The position numbers were made by a program, and so were the translations under genes. This document shows positions 16,826 to 24,901 of a DNA stretch of 64,000 nucleotides, piece after piece. The notes below the pieces were generated by a model. That model worked only from the letters and a program-made list of their open reading frames with translations. It made no database searches and was not told the DNA's origin. The first letter of the stretch is position 1. Each line of letters begins with the position of its first letter. Source of the DNA: DATMER01 sp034667225 (GTDB lineage Bacteria > Acidobacteriota > Thermoanaerobaculia > Multivoradales > UBA5704); contig JAXDKG010000020.1 in assembly GCA_034667225.1 (NCBI GenBank), positions 240,095 to 304,094 on the forward strand. Reading direction: 5' to 3'.

Positions 16826-18667
16826 ATGACGACAACTCCGTCCCCACGCGTCCGACCTCCCCGCCTCACAGCAACCCTCTTTGTCGTGGCCAGCGCATTT
16901 CTGCTTGCAATCTCCGCGCCTGCGCAAGTCCTCCGGCAGGAGAAGGCCGAAGTCGGCCTGCTCGCCGACCGCACGGCTTACGAGCCGGGCGAGACTGCCC
17001 GAGTCGCTGCAAAGGTTGTCGTCGAAGAGGAATGGCACGTCAACAGTAACACACCGACGTTCGACTATCTCATCCCCACGAAGCTCGATCTGGAGCTGCC
17101 CGCGGGCTGGCCGGAGGAGACCCTCCGCTACCCGAAGCACAAGATGCAGACCTTCGCCTTCGCCGACCAGCCGCTGGCGGTCTATGACGGGGAGTTCGTG
17201 ATCCTGGCCGAGGTCAAGGTCCCGGCCGGCGCGCCGAAGGGACCGGTGGAGGTGCGCGGCGCGCTGCGCTACCAGGCCTGCAACGACTCGCAATGCCTGC
17301 CGCCCGTCACCACCGACGCCACGGTCACCCTGACCGTCGGCCCCGGCGGCACGCCCATCGCGAGCGATCTGTTCACGGGCACGGCGCCTCCATCCGCTCC
17401 CACCGAGGGTCCGGGGAAGGGTCTCGCGGTCATGCTGCTCCTCGCCCTCCTGGGCGGGCTGATCCTGAACGCGATGCCGTGCGTGCTCCCGGTGCTCTCG
17501 CTCAAGGTCTTCGGCCTGATGCGCAGCGCGGGGCATGGCCGCTCGGAGGTGGTGCGCGGCGCGCTCGCGACGGCCGCGGGCATCCTGGCGTCGTTCATCG
17601 CCCTGGCCATCGCGGCCATCGGGGCCAAAGCTGCGGGTGCGGCCGTTGGCTGGGGCATCCAGTTCCAGCGGCCCGGCTTCGTGGCATTCCTGGCCGTGGT
17701 GGTGGTCCTCTTCTGCCTGAATCTATGGGGTCTGTTCGAGATCCCGCTGCCTCAGCGTCTGGCGCGGCTGGGCGGCTCGGGTCCGCGCGAGGGGCTCGCC
17801 GGCCATTTCGCCTCCGGCCTGTTCGCCACGCTGATGGCGACGCCGTGCTCGGCGCCCTTCCTGGGCACCGCGGTCGGCTTCGCGCTGGGGCAGGAGGCGC
17901 CTTCGATCCTGGCCATCTTCGCGGCGGTCGGCCTCGGCATGGCCCTCCCTTACCTGCTGCTGGCGGTGGTACCGGGCGCGGCGCGGCTGCTCCCCCGGCC
18001 GGGCGCCTGGATGGACACCCTGCGCGGCATCATGGGCTTCCTGCTCGCGGCCGCGGCGGTCTGGCTTTTCTACGTGCTGTCGAGCCAGATCTCGCTGGAG
18101 CGGCTGGCGATGATCCAGCTCGGCCTGCTGGCCATGGCTCTCTTCCTCTGGCTGCGCCACCGGCAGATGCTCTCCGGCAGCCCGCATACCGGGAGACGGT
18201 GGCTCGCCGAGGCCGGGATGATCATGGCCGTGGCGCTGACGGTCGGGACCGCCGCCGTCGGATCGGGTCCACGGCTCACGGCGCAGGCTGGAGACACCGC
18301 GCCGGGCCTCATCGAGTGGCAGCCCTGGGACCGCGCCCGCGCCGAGTCGCTGGCGTCCGAGGGGCAACTGGTCTTCGTGGACGTGACGGCCGACTGGTGC
18401 TTCACCTGCAAGGTCAACGAGCGGCTGGTGCTGGAGACGCCGGAGATCGCGGGAGCCTTCGCGGAGCACGGCGTCGTCCCGATGAAGGCGGACTGGACGA
18501 ACCGCAACGACGAGATCGGGAAGTTCCTGGCCGAGCATGGCCGCTACGGCATCCCCTTCTACCTGCTCTACCGTCCGGGACAGGAGCCGCGGGTGTTCAG
18601 CGAGCTGCTGACCAAGGAAGGGCTGCAGGAAGCGGTGCAGGTGGCGGCTTCCGTGGCCCAGCGTTAG
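16826..18667 (+). CDS. DsbD-type thiol:disulfide interchange protein
   Basis: A 613-residue three-part reductant transporter carrying electrons from cytoplasmic thioredoxin to periplasmic thiols. The ATG at 16826 yields a signal peptide ending ISAPAQ. Residues about 30-180 are a DsbD-alpha-like domain with the Cys pair in YQACNDSQCLPP; about 200-470 hold eight membrane helices with MPCVLPVLSLKVFG and a second Cys in TPCSAPFLG; the C-terminus is a thioredoxin domain with DWCFTCKVNE. All three Cys pairs are present, so the relay looks intact. It converges with rarA, stops overlapping. Confidence 0.92.
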   Translation: MTTTPSPRVRPPRLTATLFVVASAFLLAISAPAQVLRQEKAEVGLLADRTAYEPGETARVAAKVVVEEEWHVNSNTPTFDYLIPTKLDLELPAGWPEETLRYPKHKMQTFAFADQPLAVYDGEFVILAEVKVPAGAPKGPVEVRGALRYQACNDSQCLPPVTTDATVTLTVGPGGTPIASDLFTGTAPPSAPTEGPGKGLAVMLLLALLGGLILNAMPCVLPVLSLKVFGLMRSAGHGRSEVVRGALATAAGILASFIALAIAAIGAKAAGAAVGWGIQFQRPGFVAFLAVVVVLFCLNLWGLFEIPLPQRLARLGGSGPREGLAGHFASGLFATLMATPCSAPFLGTAVGFALGQEAPSILAIFAAVGLGMALPYLLLAVVPGAARLLPRPGAWMDTLRGIMGFLLAAAAVWLFYVLSSQISLERLAMIQLGLLAMALFLWLRHRQMLSGSPHTGRRWLAEAGMIMAVALTVGTAAVGSGPRLTAQAGDTAPGLIEWQPWDRARAESLASEGQLVFVDVTADWCFTCKVNERLVLETPEIAGAFAEHGVVPMKADWTNRNDEIGKFLAEHGRYGIPFYLLYRPGQEPRVFSELLTKEGLQEAVQVAASVAQR

Positions 18668-20040
18668 CCCCGCTTCTTCTTCACCTCTTCCCGCAGCGCG
18701 CGGACCTTCTCCAGCCTCTCCTTCAGCTTGGCCTCGAAGCCTTTCCCTTGGGGCTCGTAGAAGCGCGTTCCCTGAAGGGAGTCAGGTAAACAGTCGAGCC
18801 CGCCGGTCCCCTCTTCCGTGTCGTGGGCGTAGACGTAGCCCTTGCCGTAGCCCAGCCCCTTCATGAGCGCGGTCGGCGCGTTGCGGATCGACTTCGGGAC
18901 CGGATCGGCCGGCCGCTCCTCGACCGTGCGGCGGGCGAGGCCGTAGGCCGCGTAGACGGCGTTGCTCTTGGGCGCGAGCGCGAGATAGAGCGCGGCTTCG
19001 GCGAGGGCGAGCTCGCCCTCGGGAGAGCCGAGGCGCTGGTAGGCGTCCCAGGCCGCGAGGGTGAGCGGCAGGGCCTGGGGATCGGCAAGCCCGACATCCT
19101 CGCTCGCGAAGCGGACCATGCGCCGGGCGAGGTAGCGCGGGTCCTCGCCGGCCGCGAGCATGCGGGTGAGCCAGTAGAGCGCGCCGTCCGCGTCGCTGTC
19201 GCGCAGCGACTTGTGCAGGGCGGAGATCAGGTTGAAATGCTCCTCGCCGGACTTGTCGTAGAGCAGCACCTTGCGCTGGGCCAGGCGCTGGATCGACAAG
19301 GCGTCGAGGAGCTTCTCGCCCGACGATGTTGCATCCGCCACCGCCAGCTCCAGGAGGTTGAGCGCCCGCCGGGCGTCGCCCGAGCCGAGACTCGCCAGGG
19401 ATGCGAGCGCCTCGTCGTCCGCCTCCACGCCTGATTCTCCAAGACCGCGCTCGGAGTCCTTGAGCGCCCGCCGCATCAGCTCGATCAGCTCGTCGGCCGA
19501 CAGCGCTTCGAGGACGACCACCCGGCAGCGGGAAAGGAGCGCCGCGTTCAGCTCGAACGACGGGTTCTCCGTGGTGGCGCCCACTAGCACCACGTCGCCC
19601 CGCTCCACATAGGGCAGGAAGGCGTCCTGCTGCGCCCGGTTGAAGCGGTGGATCTCATCCACGAAGAGGAGGGTCCGGCGCCCCTGCGCCTTGCGCAGCC
19701 GCACCGCTTCGGCCATGACCTCCTTGACCTCCTTGATGCCCGAGGTCACGGCCGAGAAGGGGACGAAGTGGGCGGATGTTTCGGTAGCGATGAGCCGCGC
19801 CAACGTGGTCTTTCCCGACCCTGGAGGTCCCCAGAAGATCAGCGAGGGAACCCGATCCGCCTGGATGGCCCGCCGCAGGAAGCCCCCCTCCCCCACGACC
19901 TCCTCATGGCCGATCAGCTCGGCGAGGGTCTGGGGGCGCATGCGCTCGGCCAGGGGGGAGGGCGCGCCGGCTGCGTCAGCTTCCTCGCGGCGGGGGGTCG
20001 AGGAGTCGGGTTCCTGGTCGTCGAAAAGGGTGCGCGGCAT
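18664..20040 (-). CDS. rarA: Replication-associated recombination protein A (RarA/MgsA AAA+ ATPase)
   Basis: A 458-residue cytoplasmic AAA+ ATPase acting at stalled replication forks. Walker A is LIFWGPPGSGKTTLA, Walker B LLFVDEIHRFNRAQQD, sensor 1 VGATTENPSFE, and the C-terminal tetramerisation region has LYWLTRMLAAGEDPRYLARR and FYEPQGKGFE. Length is normal for bacterial RarA (about 430-460). The N-terminal 40 residues are an acidic Ser/Glu-rich extension before the conserved LAERMRPQTLAELIGHEEV. Monocistronic. Confidence 0.95.
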   Translation of the reverse strand: MPRTLFDDQEPDSSTPRREEADAAGAPSPLAERMRPQTLAELIGHEEVVGEGGFLRRAIQADRVPSLIFWGPPGSGKTTLARLIATETSAHFVPFSAVTSGIKEVKEVMAEAVRLRKAQGRRTLLFVDEIHRFNRAQQDAFLPYVERGDVVLVGATTENPSFELNAALLSRCRVVVLEALSADELIELMRRALKDSERGLGESGVEADDEALASLASLGSGDARRALNLLELAVADATSSGEKLLDALSIQRLAQRKVLLYDKSGEEHFNLISALHKSLRDSDADGALYWLTRMLAAGEDPRYLARRMVRFASEDVGLADPQALPLTLAAWDAYQRLGSPEGELALAEAALYLALAPKSNAVYAAYGLARRTVEERPADPVPKSIRNAPTALMKGLGYGKGYVYAHDTEEGTGGLDCLPDSLQGTRFYEPQGKGFEAKLKERLEKVRALREEVKKKRG

Positions 20041-20128
20041 GTCTGGAGTTCCGTCCTCGTGGTATTCTAGTTCTTGTCATGGGGATCTGGACGTCTTCCC
20101 CAGCCGGGGTACACGGAGGTAGTTTAAA

Positions 20129-20725
20129 GTGAGCGTCGCAATGGCGCTGCCGCTGGAGGAACCGGAGATGGCCGCCCGGGCCGTGGATGTCTATCGCTGG
20201 ACCCGGGAGGAGTACTACCAGCTTGCCGAGAAGGGGTTTTTCCCGCCCGGCAAACGGGTCGAGCTCATCGACGGGGTCATCTACGAGATGTCGCCACAGA
20301 AAAGCCCTCACGCCACTGGAATCTCCCTCGTTCTGGAGGCTTTGCGTGCAGCCTTCCCGAAAGGGCATCACATCCGAGTCCAGCTCCCTCTCGCCCTGGA
20401 TGATCATTCCGAGCCGGAGCCCGATCTCGCCGTGGTCGCCGGTGGTCCCCGTGATTATATGGAGGACCATCCGCAGACAGCTGTCCTGATCGTGGAGATC
20501 TCCCACAGCTCCTCCTTCCATGACCGGGAGCGCAAGCGAAGCCGCTATGCCCGCTCGGCCATTCCCGAATACTGGATCGTAGATGTCGCCGGGAAGCAGT
20601 TGGAGGTCTACAGGAACCCCGGAGAGGGCGGCTACCAGACCCGGCTCATCCTGAAGGCCGGCGACACCATCGCTCCGCTCGCCAGTTCCGAAGCCGACAT
20701 CGCAGTGGCAGACCTCCTGCCCTGA
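20129..20725 (+). CDS. Uma2 family endonuclease (DUF820)
   Basis: A 198-residue PD-(D/E)XK-fold protein of the Uma2/DUF820 family, common in multiple copies in cyanobacteria and other environmental bacteria; role unknown. Core residues: KRVELIDGVIYEMSPQ, EPEPDLAVV (catalytic Asp), VLIVEISHSSS (catalytic Glu) and the YARSAIPEYWIVD segment with its Lys/Arg. Start at 20129 chosen by the ORF; an ATG at 20141 is an alternative. A bidirectional hairpin follows the stop. Confidence 0.87.
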   Translation: MSVAMALPLEEPEMAARAVDVYRWTREEYYQLAEKGFFPPGKRVELIDGVIYEMSPQKSPHATGISLVLEALRAAFPKGHHIRVQLPLALDDHSEPEPDLAVVAGGPRDYMEDHPQTAVLIVEISHSSSFHDRERKRSRYARSAIPEYWIVDVAGKQLEVYRNPGEGGYQTRLILKAGDTIAPLASSEADIAVADLLP

Positions 20726-20728
20726 GCG

Positions 20729-20766
20729 GAGTTATACGCCCGTTTCTAGAACTCGGCGTATAACTC
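20729..20766. terminator. Bidirectional hairpin between convergent genes
   Basis: A perfect 12-bp inverted repeat: GAGTTATACGCC at 20729-20740 and GGCGTATAACTC at 20755-20766, loop 14 bases. It lies between the Uma2 stop (20725) and the oxidoreductase stop (20767) and probably terminates both. No long T-run. Confidence 0.6.
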
Positions 20767-22776
20767 TCACACCCGGGCCACCTCCACCCGCGCGTCGTTG
20801 AAGCAGGCTCCCTGGCCCAGATCGGTGAAGGTGTCAGGCGCGACGGCGTTGGCCGTGGTGCCGGAGAGGGTCTGGTGGCTCCAGAGGCCCTTGGGGAGGA
20901 CGACCACGCCGGGCTTCACGTCGCGGGTGAGCCGCGCCTTCACCCGCACCTCCCCGTAGGTGTTCCAGATCCGGACCTCGTCGCCTTCGGCGATCCCGCG
21001 CAGAGCGGCGTCTTCCGGGTGGATCTCCAGGGGGCAGAGGTCGCGGTAAAGGTTGCCCAGGTAGGAGCTGATCGTCCGGGCTCTGGCCGGCGAGATCAGG
21101 GCCAGCGATCGGCTGTCCGGGTCTTCCTGGTAGGCGTACATCCCGAACGGCGCTTCCCGGTCGAGGGCCTCGGGGACGAGGTGCGCCTTGCGATCCGGGG
21201 TCAGGGGGAAGGAGTCCACGAACTGGATGGGCGCCCAGCCGGTGTCCGGGAGGGTGGTGCCGTCCCGGTCGAGCTCGCTGCGCATGCGCTCGCTCTTGCT
21301 CAGGAGCGCCGCTTCGAATTCGGCCGCGGTCTCCGGCTCCCCCGGACGGCTCAGCCCGAGCCGGCGGCAGAGGTCGCCGAAGACTTCATAGTTCGGCCGC
21401 GTCTCTCCAGCCGGGGCGGCCACCGCTTCCGTGCGGTTCATCAGCATCGAGCCGTAGCCGCGGGAGAGCTCCCGGTGCTCCAGGAAGGTCGTGGCCGGCA
21501 GAATCAAATCCGCATAGCGCGCCGTGTCGGTCCAGAACTGCTCGAAGACCACGGTGAACAGGTCTTCGCGCTCCAGGCCGCGGCGGACCAGCTCCTGGTT
21601 CGGCATGGTCGCGAGCGCGTTACAGTTGTAGACGAAGAGGACCTTGACCGGCGGGTTCTGTTCCTCGACCAGCGTCCGTCCCAGGAGGTTCATGTTGATC
21701 GTGCGCGTGGCGGGCTCGGGCTCCCCTACCGCGGCTAGACGGTCGAAGGTGAAGGCGCCCGAATTGCTCAGAGTGTAGCCGCCGCCGCGCACTCCGAACT
21801 TGCCCGCCACCGCCGGCAGCGCGAGCACCGCCGCGACCGCCGAGCCACCGTTGCGGTTGCGCTCCATCCCCCAGCCCGCCCGGATCGCGGCGGGCGAGGT
21901 CTCCGCGTACATCCGGGCGAGGAGCGCGATCCCCTCGGCCGGGACGCCGGTGACTTCCGCGGCGCGCTCGAACGTCCAGGGCAGCGCCCGCCGCCGCAGC
22001 TCCTCGGCGCCGTGCGCGTGCTCACCGAGGAAGCCCCAATCCGCCAGCCCCTCCTCGAAGAGGAAGCGGTGCACCGCGAGAGCCAGCGGCAGGTCCGTCC
22101 CGGGCCGCGGCGCGAGATGAAGATCCGCCTTCTTGGCCAGCGGCGTGCGCCTCGGATCGACCACGATCATCTTGGCTCCGCGGCGCTGCGCCTCCTGGAG
22201 GATCGGGACCAGGTGGATGCCGGACGCGGAGGGGTTCACCCCCCAGACCACGATCAGCTTCGAATGAACGTAATCGGTCAGCGCGATCCCCGCCATCTTG
22301 CCGTAGAGGCCGGTCGCAGCCCGTCCGGTCGCCGCCGCGCAGACGGTGCGCGCCAGGCGCGACGCGCCCAGCCGGTAGAACAGGCGGGCGTCGGTGGTGT
22401 CCTGGGTGAGCAGCCCGTTCGAGCCACCGTAGGAGAACGGCAGGATCGACTCGCCTCCCCACCGCTCGCGCGCCTCCCGCATCCGCGTGGCCGCGAGGTC
22501 CAGGGCCACGTCCCACGAGACCTGCTCGAAGCTGTTTTCTCCCTTCGGGCCGATGCGCACGGCCGGATGGAGCACCCGGTCCTCTCCGTAGAGCAGCTCG
22601 GGGAGGCGGCGCACCTTGGAGCAGATGTACCCCTGGGTTACCGGGTTGGCGTGGGTGCCGTCGATCTTCACGACCTTGCCGTCCTGGACGCGCACTTCGA
22701 GGCTGCAGGCGTCCGGGCAATCCAGCGGGCAGGTGGAGGGGAGGACCTGGGTGGAGGGGAGGAGGGGCTGGGTCAT
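20767..22776 (-). CDS. Molybdopterin oxidoreductase (formate dehydrogenase/thiosulfate reductase-like catalytic subunit)
   Basis: A 669-residue member of the DMSO reductase superfamily. The N-terminal [4Fe-4S] site is CPLDCPDACSLEV...ICSK (C-x3-C-x3-C-x~26-C). Bis-MGD binding marks are FSYGGSNG, VVWGVNPSASG, MIVVDPRRTPLAKKAD and the C-terminal EIHPEDAALRGIAEGDEVRI. The residue that would coordinate Mo is in the region RTVCAAATG, where a Cys is present. There is no Tat signal, so it is likely cytoplasmic. No FdhB or membrane partner is adjacent, so physiological donor and acceptor are unknown. Sometimes annotated as 'molybdopterin oxidoreductase family protein'. Confidence 0.87.
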   Translation of the reverse strand: MTQPLLPSTQVLPSTCPLDCPDACSLEVRVQDGKVVKIDGTHANPVTQGYICSKVRRLPELLYGEDRVLHPAVRIGPKGENSFEQVSWDVALDLAATRMREARERWGGESILPFSYGGSNGLLTQDTTDARLFYRLGASRLARTVCAAATGRAATGLYGKMAGIALTDYVHSKLIVVWGVNPSASGIHLVPILQEAQRRGAKMIVVDPRRTPLAKKADLHLAPRPGTDLPLALAVHRFLFEEGLADWGFLGEHAHGAEELRRRALPWTFERAAEVTGVPAEGIALLARMYAETSPAAIRAGWGMERNRNGGSAVAAVLALPAVAGKFGVRGGGYTLSNSGAFTFDRLAAVGEPEPATRTINMNLLGRTLVEEQNPPVKVLFVYNCNALATMPNQELVRRGLEREDLFTVVFEQFWTDTARYADLILPATTFLEHRELSRGYGSMLMNRTEAVAAPAGETRPNYEVFGDLCRRLGLSRPGEPETAAEFEAALLSKSERMRSELDRDGTTLPDTGWAPIQFVDSFPLTPDRKAHLVPEALDREAPFGMYAYQEDPDSRSLALISPARARTISSYLGNLYRDLCPLEIHPEDAALRGIAEGDEVRIWNTYGEVRVKARLTRDVKPGVVVLPKGLWSHQTLSGTTANAVAPDTFTDLGQGACFNDARVEVARV

Positions 22777-22801
22777 GCACTGATTCTAGCTGGTAGCGGG
22801 C

Positions 22802-23032
22802 CCAAACGAGTGGTTTGCGCGGCCAACGAGCGGGTAGAAGGGGCCATCCACTGGGCAGCTCGCTCAAACGAGCGGGTAGCTGGCTCCAACGGCTGGGTAG
22901 GCGGTTCAAACGAGCCGTTTGCGGCGTCTACCCACTGGATAGCTGAGCCAAACGAGTGGGTAGGCCGCCCAAACGAGTGGGTTGAGGGGTCTACCCACTC
23001 GTTGGAGGGGTCCAACCACTCGTTTTTGACAA
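22802..23032. repeat. Degenerate tandem array, 21-nt period, 11 units (array 1)
   Basis: Eleven consecutive units, each exactly 21 bases. About half carry a form of AACGAGTGGGTAG and others carry its reverse complement CTACCCACTCGTT in the same register. Spacer positions between cores are variable and G-rich. The array fills the divergent intergenic region between the molybdopterin oxidoreductase gene (minus) and the VWA gene (plus), so it must contain or flank their promoters. Because 21 is a multiple of three, several frames stay open through it; I treat those open frames as incidental. Confidence 0.9.
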
Positions 23033-23136
23033 CAAGGTGATCCCGGCCGTCTGCGAAACCCTGGTAGGCTGGGCGGCGGCTGAGCTGTCACGTTTCCCGG
23101 TTGCCGCGCACCGTCATTGTCGGAGGTCTGTCCCGA

Positions 23137-24714
23137 ATGAAGAGCCCGTATCGCCCTTACGCTCTCCTAGCCCTGCTCCTGGCCGGTTCGACCCAGGCAC
23201 AGGTCCCCGCCGACGGCGGAGGAGAAACGGTCGAAGTCGAGATCAAGATGGTCCCCTTCTACGCTGTGGATGCGGAGGGGAAGCCGGTCTTCGACCTGAA
23301 GCAGGATGAGGTGGAGCTCCGGCTCGACGGCAAGCCGCTCGCCGTGGACACCTTCGACGCCTTCGACAAAGGGGAGAAAAAGGAAGAGACCGCGGCCGAC
23401 GCTAAAGCGCCGGCCAAGGGCAAGCCGGCACGCCGCCACGTGGTCCTGTTCTTCGACACGGCGTTCTCCTCACCGCGCGGCTTCGAGACCGGCCGGGAGT
23501 TCGCCGTGAAGCTGGTGGGAGACCTGCCGGAAGCGGACCTCCTGTACCTGGTGACGCACGAGTTCCAGACCGGCCTCAAGCAGCGGCTCGGCCCGCTGGC
23601 CGCCACGCCGGCCGGCAAGTCCAAGCTGCTCGCCGAGATCGCGAACCTGAAGCCCGAGATCGGCCAGATCACTCCCGAGACCGAGTTCAGCATGAGCATG
23701 ACGACGCGCGGCAGCAGCACCAAGCGCGGCGCTCCCTCCGGGCAGAACATGGTCGTGGACGAGCCCCTCCGCACCATGCAGCAGTCGCAGATGGAGAGCG
23801 TGGCGTTCACCCTCGCCCAGTCCATCCAGGCGCTGGCCGACCAGTTCCAGCGCATCCACGAGCCGAAGCTGCTGGTCTTCCTCTCGCAGGGTATCGATCC
23901 CACCCTCTACTGGGTCGGCAGCGACCTCAAGCTGAACGCCATAGCCGAGAACCAGGACCTCGTGGTCAAGGGCACCCAGTTCACGGGCCTGCACAAGCTC
24001 TATGAGAAGCCCCTGCGGCAGCTCGCCGACACCGGCACGATGAGCCTCTTCGTCAACCTGGACGACCAAGCGAGACGGCAGCGGGTGAACGACAGCTCGC
24101 TGGAGCACATGGCGCGGGCGAGCGGCGGCCTGTACCTGGGGGGTGTCGATGCGTCGCTGGTGAGCGACCGCGCCGCGCGCTCGACCGCGGCTTACTATGA
24201 AGCCGGCTTCTACCTGACCTCGGCCGACCCGAAGCTCTCCCGCGGCAAGGTGGAGGTCGTGGTCAACCGTCCGGGCGTGAGCACCTGGTCGGCGGGCACA
24301 ATCAAGACGCGCGAGACCTGGCGCGGGCTCACCGACGATGCCCAGCGCCTGCTCATCGTGGACCTGGTCGAAGGCGAGCAGCGGGCGCGCAAGCCCGTGA
24401 AGCTGACCCTGGAGAACCTGCCCGGCAACGTGCAGGGCGGCCGCACGGCCGCGGGCACCACCCGTCTCCAGTTCCAGGCCGGCTGGCCGCAGGAGCTGGC
24501 AGGCCGCAAGGTCGACCTGTACAACGTCCTCCTCGAGCCCAAGAAGGGATCGGCGACCGTCCTCCGCTTCGACCGTAAGGAAGGGACGCACGTGGGGACC
24601 CAGGGTGTCGAGATGGAGCTGCCCGGGAAGTCGGCTTATATCTGGGGCATCGTGGCTATCGAGCCTACCAGTGGTAAGGCGTGGTTCCGGCGGTTCCAGC
24701 TCAAGGGGCAGTAG
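23137..24714 (+). CDS. Secreted VWFA-related Acidobacterial domain protein, paralogue 1
   Basis: A 525-residue protein. The ATG at 23137 gives a short signal peptide (MKSPYRPYALLALLLAGSTQ). It then matches the pattern of the 'VWFA-related Acidobacterial domain' family: VEIKMVPFYAVDAEGKPVFD, DEVELRLDGK, RRHVVLFFDTAFSSPRGFE (MIDAS-like DTxxS variant), LLYLVTHEF, LLVFLSQGIDPT and MSLFVNLDD. Probably an envelope or secreted adhesion/assembly factor; no function is known for the family. The paralogue at 32799-34463 is colinear over nearly the full length. Palindromic elements follow its stop. Confidence 0.87.
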   Translation: MKSPYRPYALLALLLAGSTQAQVPADGGGETVEVEIKMVPFYAVDAEGKPVFDLKQDEVELRLDGKPLAVDTFDAFDKGEKKEETAADAKAPAKGKPARRHVVLFFDTAFSSPRGFETGREFAVKLVGDLPEADLLYLVTHEFQTGLKQRLGPLAATPAGKSKLLAEIANLKPEIGQITPETEFSMSMTTRGSSTKRGAPSGQNMVVDEPLRTMQQSQMESVAFTLAQSIQALADQFQRIHEPKLLVFLSQGIDPTLYWVGSDLKLNAIAENQDLVVKGTQFTGLHKLYEKPLRQLADTGTMSLFVNLDDQARRQRVNDSSLEHMARASGGLYLGGVDASLVSDRAARSTAAYYEAGFYLTSADPKLSRGKVEVVVNRPGVSTWSAGTIKTRETWRGLTDDAQRLLIVDLVEGEQRARKPVKLTLENLPGNVQGGRTAAGTTRLQFQAGWPQELAGRKVDLYNVLLEPKKGSATVLRFDRKEGTHVGTQGVEMELPGKSAYIWGIVAIEPTSGKAWFRRFQLKGQ

Positions 24715-24857
24715 GCCTGGGGTTGAAACCCCAGGCTAGAAAAGTACAGCCTCCTCCGGAGGCTGGAGGCGCAGCAGGCTACGCCTCATGCGAATCTTGC
24801 CAACAACTCGCCCCGGGAGGGGCGATACCCTTCTAGCCTGGGGTTTCAACCCCAGGC
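24715..24857. repeat. Perfect 27-bp inverted repeat flanking 89 bases
   Basis: The 27 bases at 24715-24741 (starting GCCTGGGGTTGAAACC) recur as an exact reverse complement at 24831-24857. Each arm is itself a hairpin (GCCTGGGG/CCCCAGGC). Inside are further small palindromes, including GCCTCCTCCGGAGGC and CGCCCCGGGAGGGGCG. A truncated relative, CGCCTGGGGTTGAAACCC, occurs near 63861. It sits between two genes read in the same direction. Confidence 0.85.
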
Positions 24858-24901
24858 GGGCGCGGCCCCACGAGGGCACGCTCTGCTACTCTCTCCCCAT
24901 C

